A stretch of DNA of 64,000 nucleotides from a virus: positions 1 to 64,000 of IMG/VR virus record IMGVR_UViG_3300025121_000027; one strand, written 5' to 3'. The notes below the pieces were generated by a model. The model saw nothing but the letters and a program-made list of their open reading frames with translations, ran no database searches and was not told where the DNA came from. A program made the position numbers and the translations under genes. Of the stretch, positions 1 to 6,988 are shown piece by piece. Each line of letters opens with the position of its first letter. Position 1 is the first letter of the stretch.

Positions 1-878
1 CACCTCCATATAATATTTTTTACATTATCTTCTGTCTTATTCGCATTTGTATGCTCTTGCATATTCTTTCTAAAATTTAATTTAATGGAGTAATCCATTT
101 TCATCGAATCGATATAAGTATCTATTCTTTCGTCCATCTCTTTTTGTACATTGATATGAGTCCTAACAACAACCGATTTGTCTATTGGTATTTTTATCTC
201 TTCAATGGAATTATCTTCTGCATACCAAAGATAAAAGCATGGCTGATGGTCGATCTGATCTGCATCCATTCTCATTACAGAACCAGCATTGACAATCCTT
301 CTGTTATTAACTTCTATATCGAATCTTGTATGATTGTCTCCGCTTAGAATTAAGTCGTATCCTTTTAACTCTTCCAAAATGTCATACGCATTTCTGGTTT
401 CAAACATTGCTTTTTCTAAACTGATTTGCATATGAACGAGACAAATATATGGCTCTTCGTCTCTTCTCTTTCTTCTTGGTTTTGGCTCTATTCCATAAGG
501 AAAACCTACTACTTTAAAACCATCGCAATCTATTGTTGTTTCATGATTTAAAATAACTTCTGCTTTGTTTGCTTCTTGTAATACTGCAAGGCCGGACTTA
601 TTAAATAGCTCCAAGTTATGGTTTTGGTTGTCATGTTGACCTGGAATACAAATAAATTCCGGCATATATTCAAGAGCAATGCGAAGTAGCTCGGGAGAAG
701 GCTTCCAATAATTAAAGACATCCCCAGCGATTAATAAGGGAATATTATATTTGTCGCATATCTGATTAGCGTACTTTGCTTTATTTATTTGCGCTTGCAT
801 GAAATCATCTACACGACAAGTAGGGGTATCTTCTCTCCAGTGCCAATCAGAAGCAAGTAGTGCGGAAGGTTTTTTCAT
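1..878 (-). CDS. SbcD/Mre11-like metallophosphoesterase (partial, C-terminus beyond window)
   Basis: Calcineurin-type metallophosphoesterase, probably the nuclease partner of the adjacent SbcC-like ATPase in processing DNA ends. Metal-binding motifs appear in the family order: D-W-H near the N-terminus, GDVFN, GQHDNQNH (variant of GNHD), then GDNHT. The start is the ATG at 878, which overlaps the stop of the upstream ATPase gene as ATGA, so the two are translationally coupled. The frame stays open to the left edge, so the last part is missing. Family call is firm; the exact nuclease activity is inferred. Confidence 0.85.
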   Translation of the reverse strand, partial: MKKPSALLASDWHWREDTPTCRVDDFMQAQINKAKYANQICDKYNIPLLIAGDVFNYWKPSPELLRIALEYMPEFICIPGQHDNQNHNLELFNKSGLAVLQEANKAEVILNHETTIDCDGFKVVGFPYGIEPKPRRKRRDEEPYICLVHMQISLEKAMFETRNAYDILEELKGYDLILSGDNHTRFDIEVNNRRIVNAGSVMRMDADQIDHQPCFYLWYAEDNSIEEIKIPIDKSVVVRTHINVQKEMDERIDTYIDSMKMDYSIKLNFRKNMQEHTNANKTEDNVKNIIWR

Positions 879-1969
879 TTCCAGTCTCCTCCGCACAAAG
901 GGCATTCCTTCGGTGCCATCAGTTTATATTCTGTAGCCACTTTCTTATATTCTTTTTCTGCTTTCTCTAACTCTTCTTTGGCATCAATTATTTTATTCTC
1001 TATTTCTATAAATTGGTCTATCTCTTTTCTAAGAGAATCAATTTCATTTCTTTGCTTTAGCAATAAAGATATATCTTCTTTTGCTTTAACAATAGAATTT
1101 GCTCTTTCTATTTCATCTTCTAAATCAGCTATCTTATTTTCTATTGATTCTAATTCTGCTATCTTGTTTTCTATAGTAGATATTTCTTGCTTCAAAGATA
1201 TAAGTTGTTCGATTTCTTTCTTGGCATTTACTGTAAGTGGTTTATATCTGTCTATCTCTTTTTGAAGTTCTATTATTTTGCTTTTACCATTTCTTAATCT
1301 CTGCTCATCATTTCTAATAATAGATAAACTGGATTCTATTTGCTCAAGTTCCGTTAATTCTTTTTCAGCAGAATCAACCCAATTAAAATCTTCTACTTGT
1401 AGTTCTGCTCTTATTAGTTCTGCTTCTTCTCTTTTTATTGTTGCTCTTGTATCCCTTATTTCACTATCAGCATTTCTAAATGATGTATCTATATCTGAAA
1501 GCGAAGCAATTTGATTTAGCTTCCTGCCTATTTCTCCTGGCTTATCTCCTACAAGAAAATGTGGATTGTCTTGCTCTTGAAAATTAATCTCGCTCATATT
1601 CAAGGGATTAGATACTTCATCTGGTACTCTTGTTCCTACTGCTTCAAGTGGTTTTGTTAATGTAGATATTCTATATTCATTTGACTTTGGTCCTTTGACT
1701 CTTGATATCTCTGTTCCGTCTTCAAATACAACAGTAAATATACACTCGCCGGTTAATTCAAAATCGCCATTTTTCTTTTTCTTCTTTATCCAATCAGAAG
1801 CAAATTCGTTTCCGCTTGGATCATTATCTTTAAGCCATTTAAGTCCTTTAAGTATTGCCGATTTGCCTTTATCAGAAACACCGCAAATTATATTGACATT
1901 GGGAGAAAGATCGAAAGTCTCTTTCTCCCATGACATAAAGTTTTGGATTTTGAATTGCTTAAATTTCAT
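875..1969 (-). CDS. SbcC/Rad50-like ATPase ending at the zinc hook
   Basis: SMC/RecF-type ATPase of 364 aa. Walker A is GVSDKGKS at residues 30-37, followed by a long Glu/Lys/Ile-rich coiled coil. The protein stops right after a CPLCGG zinc-hook motif (Cys356 and Cys359), so the returning coiled coil and the Walker B half of canonical SbcC are absent from this chain. I chose the ATG at 1969 because it overlaps the stop of the small upstream frame (ATGA); the frame extends to 2038, but that part overlaps the other gene and looks non-coding. Likely acts with the phosphoesterase at 1-878. Short versions ending at the hook are, from memory, known in other phages. Confidence 0.8.
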   Translation of the reverse strand: MKFKQFKIQNFMSWEKETFDLSPNVNIICGVSDKGKSAILKGLKWLKDNDPSGNEFASDWIKKKKKNGDFELTGECIFTVVFEDGTEISRVKGPKSNEYRISTLTKPLEAVGTRVPDEVSNPLNMSEINFQEQDNPHFLVGDKPGEIGRKLNQIASLSDIDTSFRNADSEIRDTRATIKREEAELIRAELQVEDFNWVDSAEKELTELEQIESSLSIIRNDEQRLRNGKSKIIELQKEIDRYKPLTVNAKKEIEQLISLKQEISTIENKIAELESIENKIADLEDEIERANSIVKAKEDISLLLKQRNEIDSLRKEIDQFIEIENKIIDAKEELEKAEKEYKKVATEYKLMAPKECPLCGGDWK

Positions 1970-2169
1970 TTTATTAAGTCTTTTAAATCTAAAATTCCTT
2001 TTGGTTTTTCTATAGTTGGATCTCCTGCAACAATCCAATACGCATATGTTACTGCTTGAAAAATATTTGCTGCTTTTAATTCCCCAATATCAACAAAGTA
2101 TTTATAAACAATAGAATCAATTTGCTGTTTTTCTTTTGCTGCTTGTTTTAAAGCATCTTATTGGCTCAT
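1966..2169 (-). pseudogene. Small gene interrupted by an in-frame TAA at codon 4
   Basis: A 68-codon frame fills the gap exactly between the endonuclease VII gene and the SbcC-like gene. Its ATG (2169) overlaps the upstream stop as ATGA, and its terminal TGA (1966-1968) overlaps the ATG at 1969. The fourth codon is TAA (2158-2160), giving M-S-Q-stop, followed by 63 clean codons beginning DALKQAAKEK and ending DLKDLIK. The perfect coupling at both ends says this is, or recently was, a gene. It may be a point mutation, an assembly error, or a gene started elsewhere. The product has no recognised family. Confidence 0.55.
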
Positions 2170-2741
2170 TTCTTCATTGCCTCTTTCGCTTTTTTAATCA
2201 GTTCTTTTTCTTCTTTAGAAAACTTATTCCTACAAATAAACGGATATACTTTCTGATAAATCTTTTTCCATGTTTCATTCCAACCAAATCTTGGATACTT
2301 AGGCAAAGCTTTTCTTTTAGGAAACGCCAAAAAATAATACTTACAAATTCTTTTGTATTCAGGAATTGTTATTCTCTTGCGCTCTATCTTTCTTTCATTA
2401 GGATGGATTATCAACTCCTTAATTGGTGGTTGTTCTATATAATCAGCACATCTTCTTAATAGTTCTGGAAGAGATATTACTTTATGTAATCCATATCTGC
2501 GCCAACTTCTTTCTAATTTACCTTCAAATGAATTTGCGTTTCTATGAATGACGCCTCTTAAACAACCAAGTCTATCTTTACCGCCACACTCTTCTGATTT
2601 AAGTTTATGTTTATGATCCAGTACACACTCGGCTTTATCAATACAAACTCCAAGAATAGCACACTTGCCATCTTGCTTTTTAAATTGCTTCTCTCTTAAC
2701 TCTGCAAGTTCTTTTGAAGTAATAGATATAAGTTTAGACAT
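2166..2741 (-). CDS. Endonuclease VII-like Holliday-junction resolvase
   Basis: 191 aa. The N-terminal half has the recombination endonuclease VII pattern: a Cys pair (CAILGVC), then a Cys, the DHKHK metal/catalytic motif, a Cys, and LRGVIHRNANSFEG, which matches the LRGLL-C-xxN segment of T4 gp49-type enzymes. These His-Me nucleases cleave branched DNA before packaging. The C-terminal half is basic and less conserved. The gene lies with recombination genes (SbcCD-like downstream, RecA-like two genes upstream) and overlaps the next small frame by ATGA. Confidence 0.75.
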   Translation of the reverse strand: MSKLISITSKELAELREKQFKKQDGKCAILGVCIDKAECVLDHKHKLKSEECGGKDRLGCLRGVIHRNANSFEGKLERSWRRYGLHKVISLPELLRRCADYIEQPPIKELIIHPNERKIERKRITIPEYKRICKYYFLAFPKRKALPKYPRFGWNETWKKIYQKVYPFICRNKFSKEEKELIKKAKEAMKK

Positions 2742-2749
2742 TTACTTTT

Positions 2750-3325
2750 TTACTTTCTATTATAATATACATCATAAAGTTTCTCTGCATATCCATTCTT
2801 TTTATACTCTGGCCCATTATACTTATAAGCAAAGTCATTCCAATTTCTGTCTTGTAGCTCATAGGCAAGACCTACATTCTTAATGTAGTTACAGAAAGAA
2901 ATTAGATGTTCTCTTTCAGAATCTTCCATTGCATTTACAAAATCGTAAACATCTGCAAAGCCACAATAAGCATGATTAACTCCGAGAATTTGAAACTTGC
3001 CCCACGAAGCAGACATATAAGCACAAGCTGGATTGCATAATTTTGCTGCGTTTAATCTCTTCCATTCTTCTTTTTGATTCTTACCATAGAATTTCTTTGT
3101 CCATTTAGGATAAGAAATAGTCGGATACTCTCTATCATATTTATGTTGTGTTAAACGAGAAAACCAATGGCCTTCAAATAGAATAACAGGAAGGCCATCT
3201 TCAGAGAATCCTCCATTCGGCGCTTCTACTTTTGCTACCGCTTGAATAGCGGCAACTTCACACTTCAAAATTTTAGCAGCTTGTTTATAGTCTGCTAATG
3301 TCAGAGTATTATTTTTACTGCTCAT
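2750..3325 (-). CDS. N-acetylmuramidase endolysin (DUF3380 type)
   Basis: 191 aa. Resembles the phage N-acetylmuramidase family: helical N-terminus with AAIQAVAKVEAPNGGF (family pattern VExxGGGF with the likely catalytic Glu), ILFEGHWFSR, a Tyr/Pro-rich central part, then SASWGKFQILG and a C-terminal NWNDFAYKYNGP segment. It would cut the peptidoglycan glycan backbone at lysis. No signal peptide is visible, so export would need a holin. It sits among recombination genes rather than next to an obvious holin or spanin. Confidence 0.85.
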   Translation of the reverse strand: MSSKNNTLTLADYKQAAKILKCEVAAIQAVAKVEAPNGGFSEDGLPVILFEGHWFSRLTQHKYDREYPTISYPKWTKKFYGKNQKEEWKRLNAAKLCNPACAYMSASWGKFQILGVNHAYCGFADVYDFVNAMEDSEREHLISFCNYIKNVGLAYELQDRNWNDFAYKYNGPEYKKNGYAEKLYDVYYNRK

Positions 3326-4510
3326 TTAAAATCTCCTTGGAGTTTTAAACATAAGCATTTTTTCTACTTCTTTCCAAACAGAGCCAACAATATCTTGCAA
3401 CTTATCTTGTAGATTATTATCTTCGATATACTCTATCAAATTATCTTTACTCTTTTTTATATCAAATTCTTTTGCTACAATTCCTTTTGTATCGCTTGCC
3501 CAATGCTCTGTTAATTTTAAGAAGTCAATGCAAGATTCAACATCATGCAGACCATAAGATTCATAGATAGGAATTACAACTCCGCTCTTTCTTTTCTTTC
3601 CTGTAAGCTTATTTTTAATAACTTCAATTTGCGCCATACTCCCTATCTTATGTTTTAAATTCATTGCTTCTTCTGTAATACTTTTAATTGAATTAAGATA
3701 CAGTTGATGAAATGAATAGAAGAACGGAGCATCCCCGCCAGAAGTTACCCAATCAGTCTGGCCAAAACCACTTTTAAATCTTTGTCTTGTTTGCTGAATA
3801 ATAAATAGAGCACTATCTGTGCGCTTTATATTGCCATTAATCATTCGCAAAGCTTCTCCTATATGCTTTGCTTTCTCTGCTTTATATGATCCTTTAAGTT
3901 CTGTTACCGCTTCTGCACTCTTAGCGTTTTTGATAGCGTTCTTATATTCTCTTTCCATTTCTTCATCGGAAGTTAGAGAATCAAGACTATCCAAAACCCA
4001 AATAAAAGGTCTTCTCTGTTTACATTTAATTAAGATATTGCCTTTAAAATCTTGGATAGTCTCAGAAGGAACTGGTTCTCCATCGTCATAGTTCGGTGCT
4101 TTCAATCTACCTGAAGTAAGGTCTTCTGGGTCTTTTGGTGCTAACGGAGGGAATAAATAATCAAGATCAAAAGAAAGAGATTGCTCCCCATCATCATAAA
4201 TAAATTCATATTCTTTAAACTTAGGATCGACAGCGCAACACGCAAGCATAGTTAGCATCAATACAGTTTTTCCAGAAGCAGATTTGCCTGGAATAGTATT
4301 GATAGAGCCTAAAGCAAAGGCTCCCTTTGGGTTGTCGCTACAAGCACAGTTGACCAAAGTAGAGCCAGAAGGAATCAATCTATCTTCTGTTATCTTTTTA
4401 GGGTCTGGACCTACATACTCTTCTGGCTCATTCTCTTTTGTTCTGTCTCTATTCTCTATCTGCTCTGCCGCCGCACTTCGTCTTCGTCTTTTTTGAATAA
4501 GTTCTGCCAT
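3326..4510 (-). CDS. RecA/UvsX-like recombinase
   Basis: 394 aa. RecA-fold ATPase with Walker A PGKSASGKT near residue 75 and a Walker B-like strand (FIWVLDSLDSL). A later IIQQTRQR segment resembles loop regions of RecA-like proteins. The N-terminus has an unusual basic patch (QKRRRRSAAA). It probably forms filaments on single-stranded DNA for recombination-dependent replication and repair, next to SSB and endonuclease VII. It ends 4 bp... immediately before the endolysin gene and begins just after a small HTH gene. Confidence 0.75.
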   Translation of the reverse strand: MAELIQKRRRRSAAAEQIENRDRTKENEPEEYVGPDPKKITEDRLIPSGSTLVNCACSDNPKGAFALGSINTIPGKSASGKTVLMLTMLACCAVDPKFKEYEFIYDDGEQSLSFDLDYLFPPLAPKDPEDLTSGRLKAPNYDDGEPVPSETIQDFKGNILIKCKQRRPFIWVLDSLDSLTSDEEMEREYKNAIKNAKSAEAVTELKGSYKAEKAKHIGEALRMINGNIKRTDSALFIIQQTRQRFKSGFGQTDWVTSGGDAPFFYSFHQLYLNSIKSITEEAMNLKHKIGSMAQIEVIKNKLTGKKRKSGVVIPIYESYGLHDVESCIDFLKLTEHWASDTKGIVAKEFDIKKSKDNLIEYIEDNNLQDKLQDIVGSVWKEVEKMLMFKTPRRF

Positions 4511-4516
4511 CTAATT

Positions 4517-4738
4517 TTATTCTCCATGATTGCCATATCTCAAAAAATATAAAAACTTATCCTTGTCCACATACCATCGGCCAAATACTTTCTTGCCGAT
4601 GCCATATTTGGCAAGCCATTTTATTAGTGTTGGTAGGGTAATTTTATAGCCTCTGGCCCTGGCAATTTCTAATGCTTCTGTAGTAGAAATTCCAGGGCCT
4701 TTAACTATTACCCCTATTTTATTTGGGGGGTCTGTCAT
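4517..4738 (-). CDS. Small helix-turn-helix DNA-binding protein
   Basis: 73 aa. The central part (STTEALEIARARG, TLPTLIKWLAKYG) followed by GRWYVDKDKFLYFL looks like a MerR/excisionase-type winged helix, in which the wing carries the Y-x-V-D-x-D pattern. It is packed between SSB and RecA-like genes, so it may be a regulator of that operon or an accessory recombination factor. The target is unknown. Confidence 0.6.
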   Translation of the reverse strand: MTDPPNKIGVIVKGPGISTTEALEIARARGYKITLPTLIKWLAKYGIGKKVFGRWYVDKDKFLYFLRYGNHGE

Positions 4739-4741
4739 AAG

Positions 4742-5923
4742 TTATCGCCGTCGTCTACGAGTTGTAGTTTCTGGTTCTGGTTTACTTTCTTCTTTTGTGA
4801 CAGGCTTTCTCTGTCTGCGCTGTACTTGCGGTTCTGGTTCTGGCTCCGGTTCTGGCTCCGGCTCATCTTGCGGATTATTAAATGCTTCTTCGCAAGCATT
4901 GTAATCTTCATCCGCACACTCATTACATTCAGGATGCTGATTGAAGTCTACGCCAAATTCTCTTTTCTTAGGGCATTTGCATTCATTATCATCAGGCGGG
5001 AAAGAGCCTTCATCTTCTGTCTCTTGCTTCTCTTCTTTCTTGAATCGACTGCTCCGATTAGGCTTTTTCTCTTCCTTGCTTTCTTTGCTTTCCTTATCGT
5101 CTTTCTTTTGGTTCTTCTCTTTGTTCTTTGTATGGGCTTTGGTTATATCTCCAGTGCCACCAGTAAGAACAGAAGTCAATTGATCGTAAGTAGGAATTAC
5201 AAGTAATTGATCCAATGGATAGACTTCATCAAGAATAGAGTCCTCATAAGAACTTCGCTTTGCAAAATCAACACGATCCGCTTTAACAAAAGGAAATTTA
5301 CCGAGCTTCTCTTCTTTGCCGCGCCACTCTACTGTTTTACCATCTTCCAAATCCCAAAATAACTCCAATCCTTTTTCACCCATGTAGACTTCACCCATGA
5401 GGATTTTTTCAAATAGATGATAGGAGTGCTCCCACAATCTAATTTCATCATCAGCATTAAGATCAATGATGTTATACAAGCAACGCCATTTTGGCTTCAA
5501 GCCTTCAGCAAGTTTTCCATCCGGGTCTTCTTCTGGGTTGTCAAGCAGTCTTGCTCTCTCTTCACATACAGGGCAAGGCAAGCCAAATGTCTCAAGAAGA
5601 CAAAGTGTCTTCTGTTGCTCTGGTCCTACTCCGTTGTGAATAGCAAATTCAAGTTTATAATCTACATCACCAGGAACAAGACCGGTCGGCTTGCCTGAGA
5701 ACTTCCGCATTGTTTCATACCAATCCATCGAAACTTCAAACGGTAGAATATCAAACTTATTTGGTTCCCTGCCATGCTTTACTTTATCTACCCACTTAAC
5801 TTCACGATCTCCTAATGCTTTGAAGGAAAGAATAGTGGATGCTTTTCCTTCTCTGTTCTCAGCGCTGTCTTTGGTTTTGTTTTTTAGCTTCTCTCTTCGC
5901 TCTTTCCAACTTGGCTTTGCCAT
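4742..5923 (-). CDS. gp32-like single-stranded DNA-binding protein with basic C-terminal tail
   Basis: 393 aa. The N-terminal two thirds resemble T4 gp32-type SSB: a core that binds single strands, with a zinc-type cluster (CLLETFGLPCPVCE) near residue 107. The C-terminal third is unusual. It has a Lys/Glu linker, a second Cys-rich patch (CKCPKK..., CNEC, C), an EP dipeptide run, and it ends TTTRRRRR instead of a purely acidic tail. The replicative clamp at 17777 ends in a very similar VTTRRRKK. It lies in a tight operon with RecA-like and HTH genes and coats ssDNA at forks. Confidence 0.75.
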   Translation of the reverse strand: MAKPSWKERREKLKNKTKDSAENREGKASTILSFKALGDREVKWVDKVKHGREPNKFDILPFEVSMDWYETMRKFSGKPTGLVPGDVDYKLEFAIHNGVGPEQQKTLCLLETFGLPCPVCEERARLLDNPEEDPDGKLAEGLKPKWRCLYNIIDLNADDEIRLWEHSYHLFEKILMGEVYMGEKGLELFWDLEDGKTVEWRGKEEKLGKFPFVKADRVDFAKRSSYEDSILDEVYPLDQLLVIPTYDQLTSVLTGGTGDITKAHTKNKEKNQKKDDKESKESKEEKKPNRSSRFKKEEKQETEDEGSFPPDDNECKCPKKREFGVDFNQHPECNECADEDYNACEEAFNNPQDEPEPEPEPEPEPQVQRRQRKPVTKEESKPEPETTTRRRRR

Positions 5924-5948
5924 AATAATTCTTGCTCCTTTTATTTAA

Positions 5949-6152
5949 TCATTTACATGCATGTTTGTGTGGCCGATGTCCTATGTGTATTCCTTTGCAA
6001 TACTCACAATAATAAGGGCTTAACTTCCACACTAAAACAGATTCTTTCTTTTTATAAATCTCTTTGATTGCTACTTTTGCTTCTTCTATTGAAGCATATT
6101 TTTTCTTTCCCTTGCAAGCATTTCTTTTCTTTCTGGCATTTTTAGAGGCCAT
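5949..6152 (-). CDS. Small Cys/His-rich basic protein
   Basis: 67 aa. A Lys/Arg-rich N-terminus is followed by Y-Y-C-E-Y-C-K-G-I-H-I-G-H and a terminal H-K-H-A-C, a likely zinc knuckle. This pattern is common in small phage proteins of unknown role. It begins the SSB-recombinase cluster and has a normal start with a purine-rich leader. Confidence 0.65.
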   Translation of the reverse strand: MASKNARKKRNACKGKKKYASIEEAKVAIKEIYKKKESVLVWKLSPYYCEYCKGIHIGHRPHKHACK

Positions 6153-6167
6153 TAAATTACCTCATAG

Positions 6168-6653
6168 TTATTTTCTCCTTCTTTGATTAACTGCATTCCT
6201 CGTTTCTTCATCTGCTTTTTCAAGCTGAACTTTCCTTACGCCTTGTGTTTTAGAAGTAGTTGCCCAATAGCCAAGAGCAAGAAGTTCTCTCTCTTCCCGA
6301 AGAGAATCGCTTCTTGCTCTGAAAACATTTATGCATTCTTTCAACAATTCCAAATCGTATTCAAGAACATTGATTTCAGCTACCAGCTTTTGATACTTAT
6401 CATCAATTTTAATTTCTGCATCTACTTCCGATACTGTCATTTTTTTATTAGCCAAATTAATAGTAGTTATCCTTAGTTTGGCTTCATATACTGCCATCTC
6501 CTCTTTCTTGTCTCTTAAATCTTTAGAGACTTTTGTTTTCTCTTTTGCATACTTCATAATCAATTCTGGATTATCTTGATTGTTTAGTTCAAGACTATCT
6601 AAATTGATTTTAATTTCGTTTTCATAATCAAAATTAGTCCAGTCAACAGACAT
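6168..6653 (-). CDS. Coiled-coil hypothetical protein
   Basis: 161 aa, mostly Glu/Lys/Leu-rich helix, ending with a basic NQRRRK. The frame is open to 6704, but that part lies inside the tRNA gene. The ATG at 6653 has a good GGAG site (AAAGGAGAAGTA) and is preferred. No family recognised; the upstream neighbour is the tRNA gene. Confidence 0.7.
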   Translation of the reverse strand: MSVDWTNFDYENEIKINLDSLELNNQDNPELIMKYAKEKTKVSKDLRDKKEEMAVYEAKLRITTINLANKKMTVSEVDAEIKIDDKYQKLVAEINVLEYDLELLKECINVFRARSDSLREERELLALGYWATTSKTQGVRKVQLEKADEETRNAVNQRRRK

Positions 6654-6670
6654 TACTTCTCCTTTTCTTT

Positions 6671-6747
6671 TGGTGCCGCTGCCTGGACTCGAACCAGGAA
6701 CCAAAGCCTTATAAAGACTACGCTCTAACCTATTGAGCTACAGCGGC
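6671..6747 (-). tRNA. tRNA-Ile (anticodon UAU)
   Basis: 77 nt cloverleaf read by eye. The 7-bp acceptor is perfect (GCCGCTG/CAGCGGC). The D-arm is GCTC/GAGC with GG in the loop. The anticodon loop TTTATAA gives UAU, with one mismatch at the top of its stem. The T-arm is CCTGG-TTCGAGT-CCAGG. The 3' ACCA is encoded. It would decode AUA, a codon likely to be frequent in this AT-rich genome. Confidence 0.9.
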
Positions 6748-6751
6748 ATAG

Positions 6752-6788
6752 TTTGCTTATGCCAAGAATTAGACTTGGCATAAGCAAA
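6752..6788 (-). other. Strong 15-bp stem-loop before the tRNA
   Basis: Perfect inverted repeat TTTGCTTATGCCAAG, 7-nt loop, CTTGGCATAAGCAAA, between the 51-aa gene (ends 6809) and the tRNA. No U-run follows on the minus strand, so it is not a classical terminator. It may be an RNA-processing or stability element that separates tRNA from mRNA. Confidence 0.6.
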
Positions 6789-6808
6789 TAGTTGAACTTA
6801 ATTACTCC

Positions 6809-6964
6809 TTACTTTACAGGATCAAGTTCTTTGGTGCGCTTAACAACTACCTTGACGTCCCCGCCAACAGCTTTAGTAACAGCATCCTTGATAGACGCCA
6901 CCAACTTGCCATCAGCCATTTCAGTCTCTTTACTTCTAATAACGATAGAAAAAGCTTTCTTCAT
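6809..6964 (-). CDS. Small hypothetical protein, 51 aa
   Basis: Short gene with a very strong ribosome site (GGGAGGTGATTAA before the ATG at 6964). The product is basic and starts MKKAFSIVIRS, with a central DAVTKAVGGDVKVVVKR. The strong initiation signal suggests abundant expression. No family recognised. Confidence 0.7.
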   Translation of the reverse strand: MKKAFSIVIRSKETEMADGKLVASIKDAVTKAVGGDVKVVVKRTKELDPVK

Positions 6965-6988
6965 TTAATCACCTCCCTTCTATATTAA

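Noticed and set aside
1970-2038. Extended N-terminus of the SbcC-like protein
   Set aside because: It overlaps the small coupled frame, and the ATG at 1969 is positioned by ATGA coupling.
6654-6704. Extended start of the coiled-coil protein inside the tRNA
   Set aside because: The upstream part reads tRNA sequence; the ATG at 6653 has the GGAG site.
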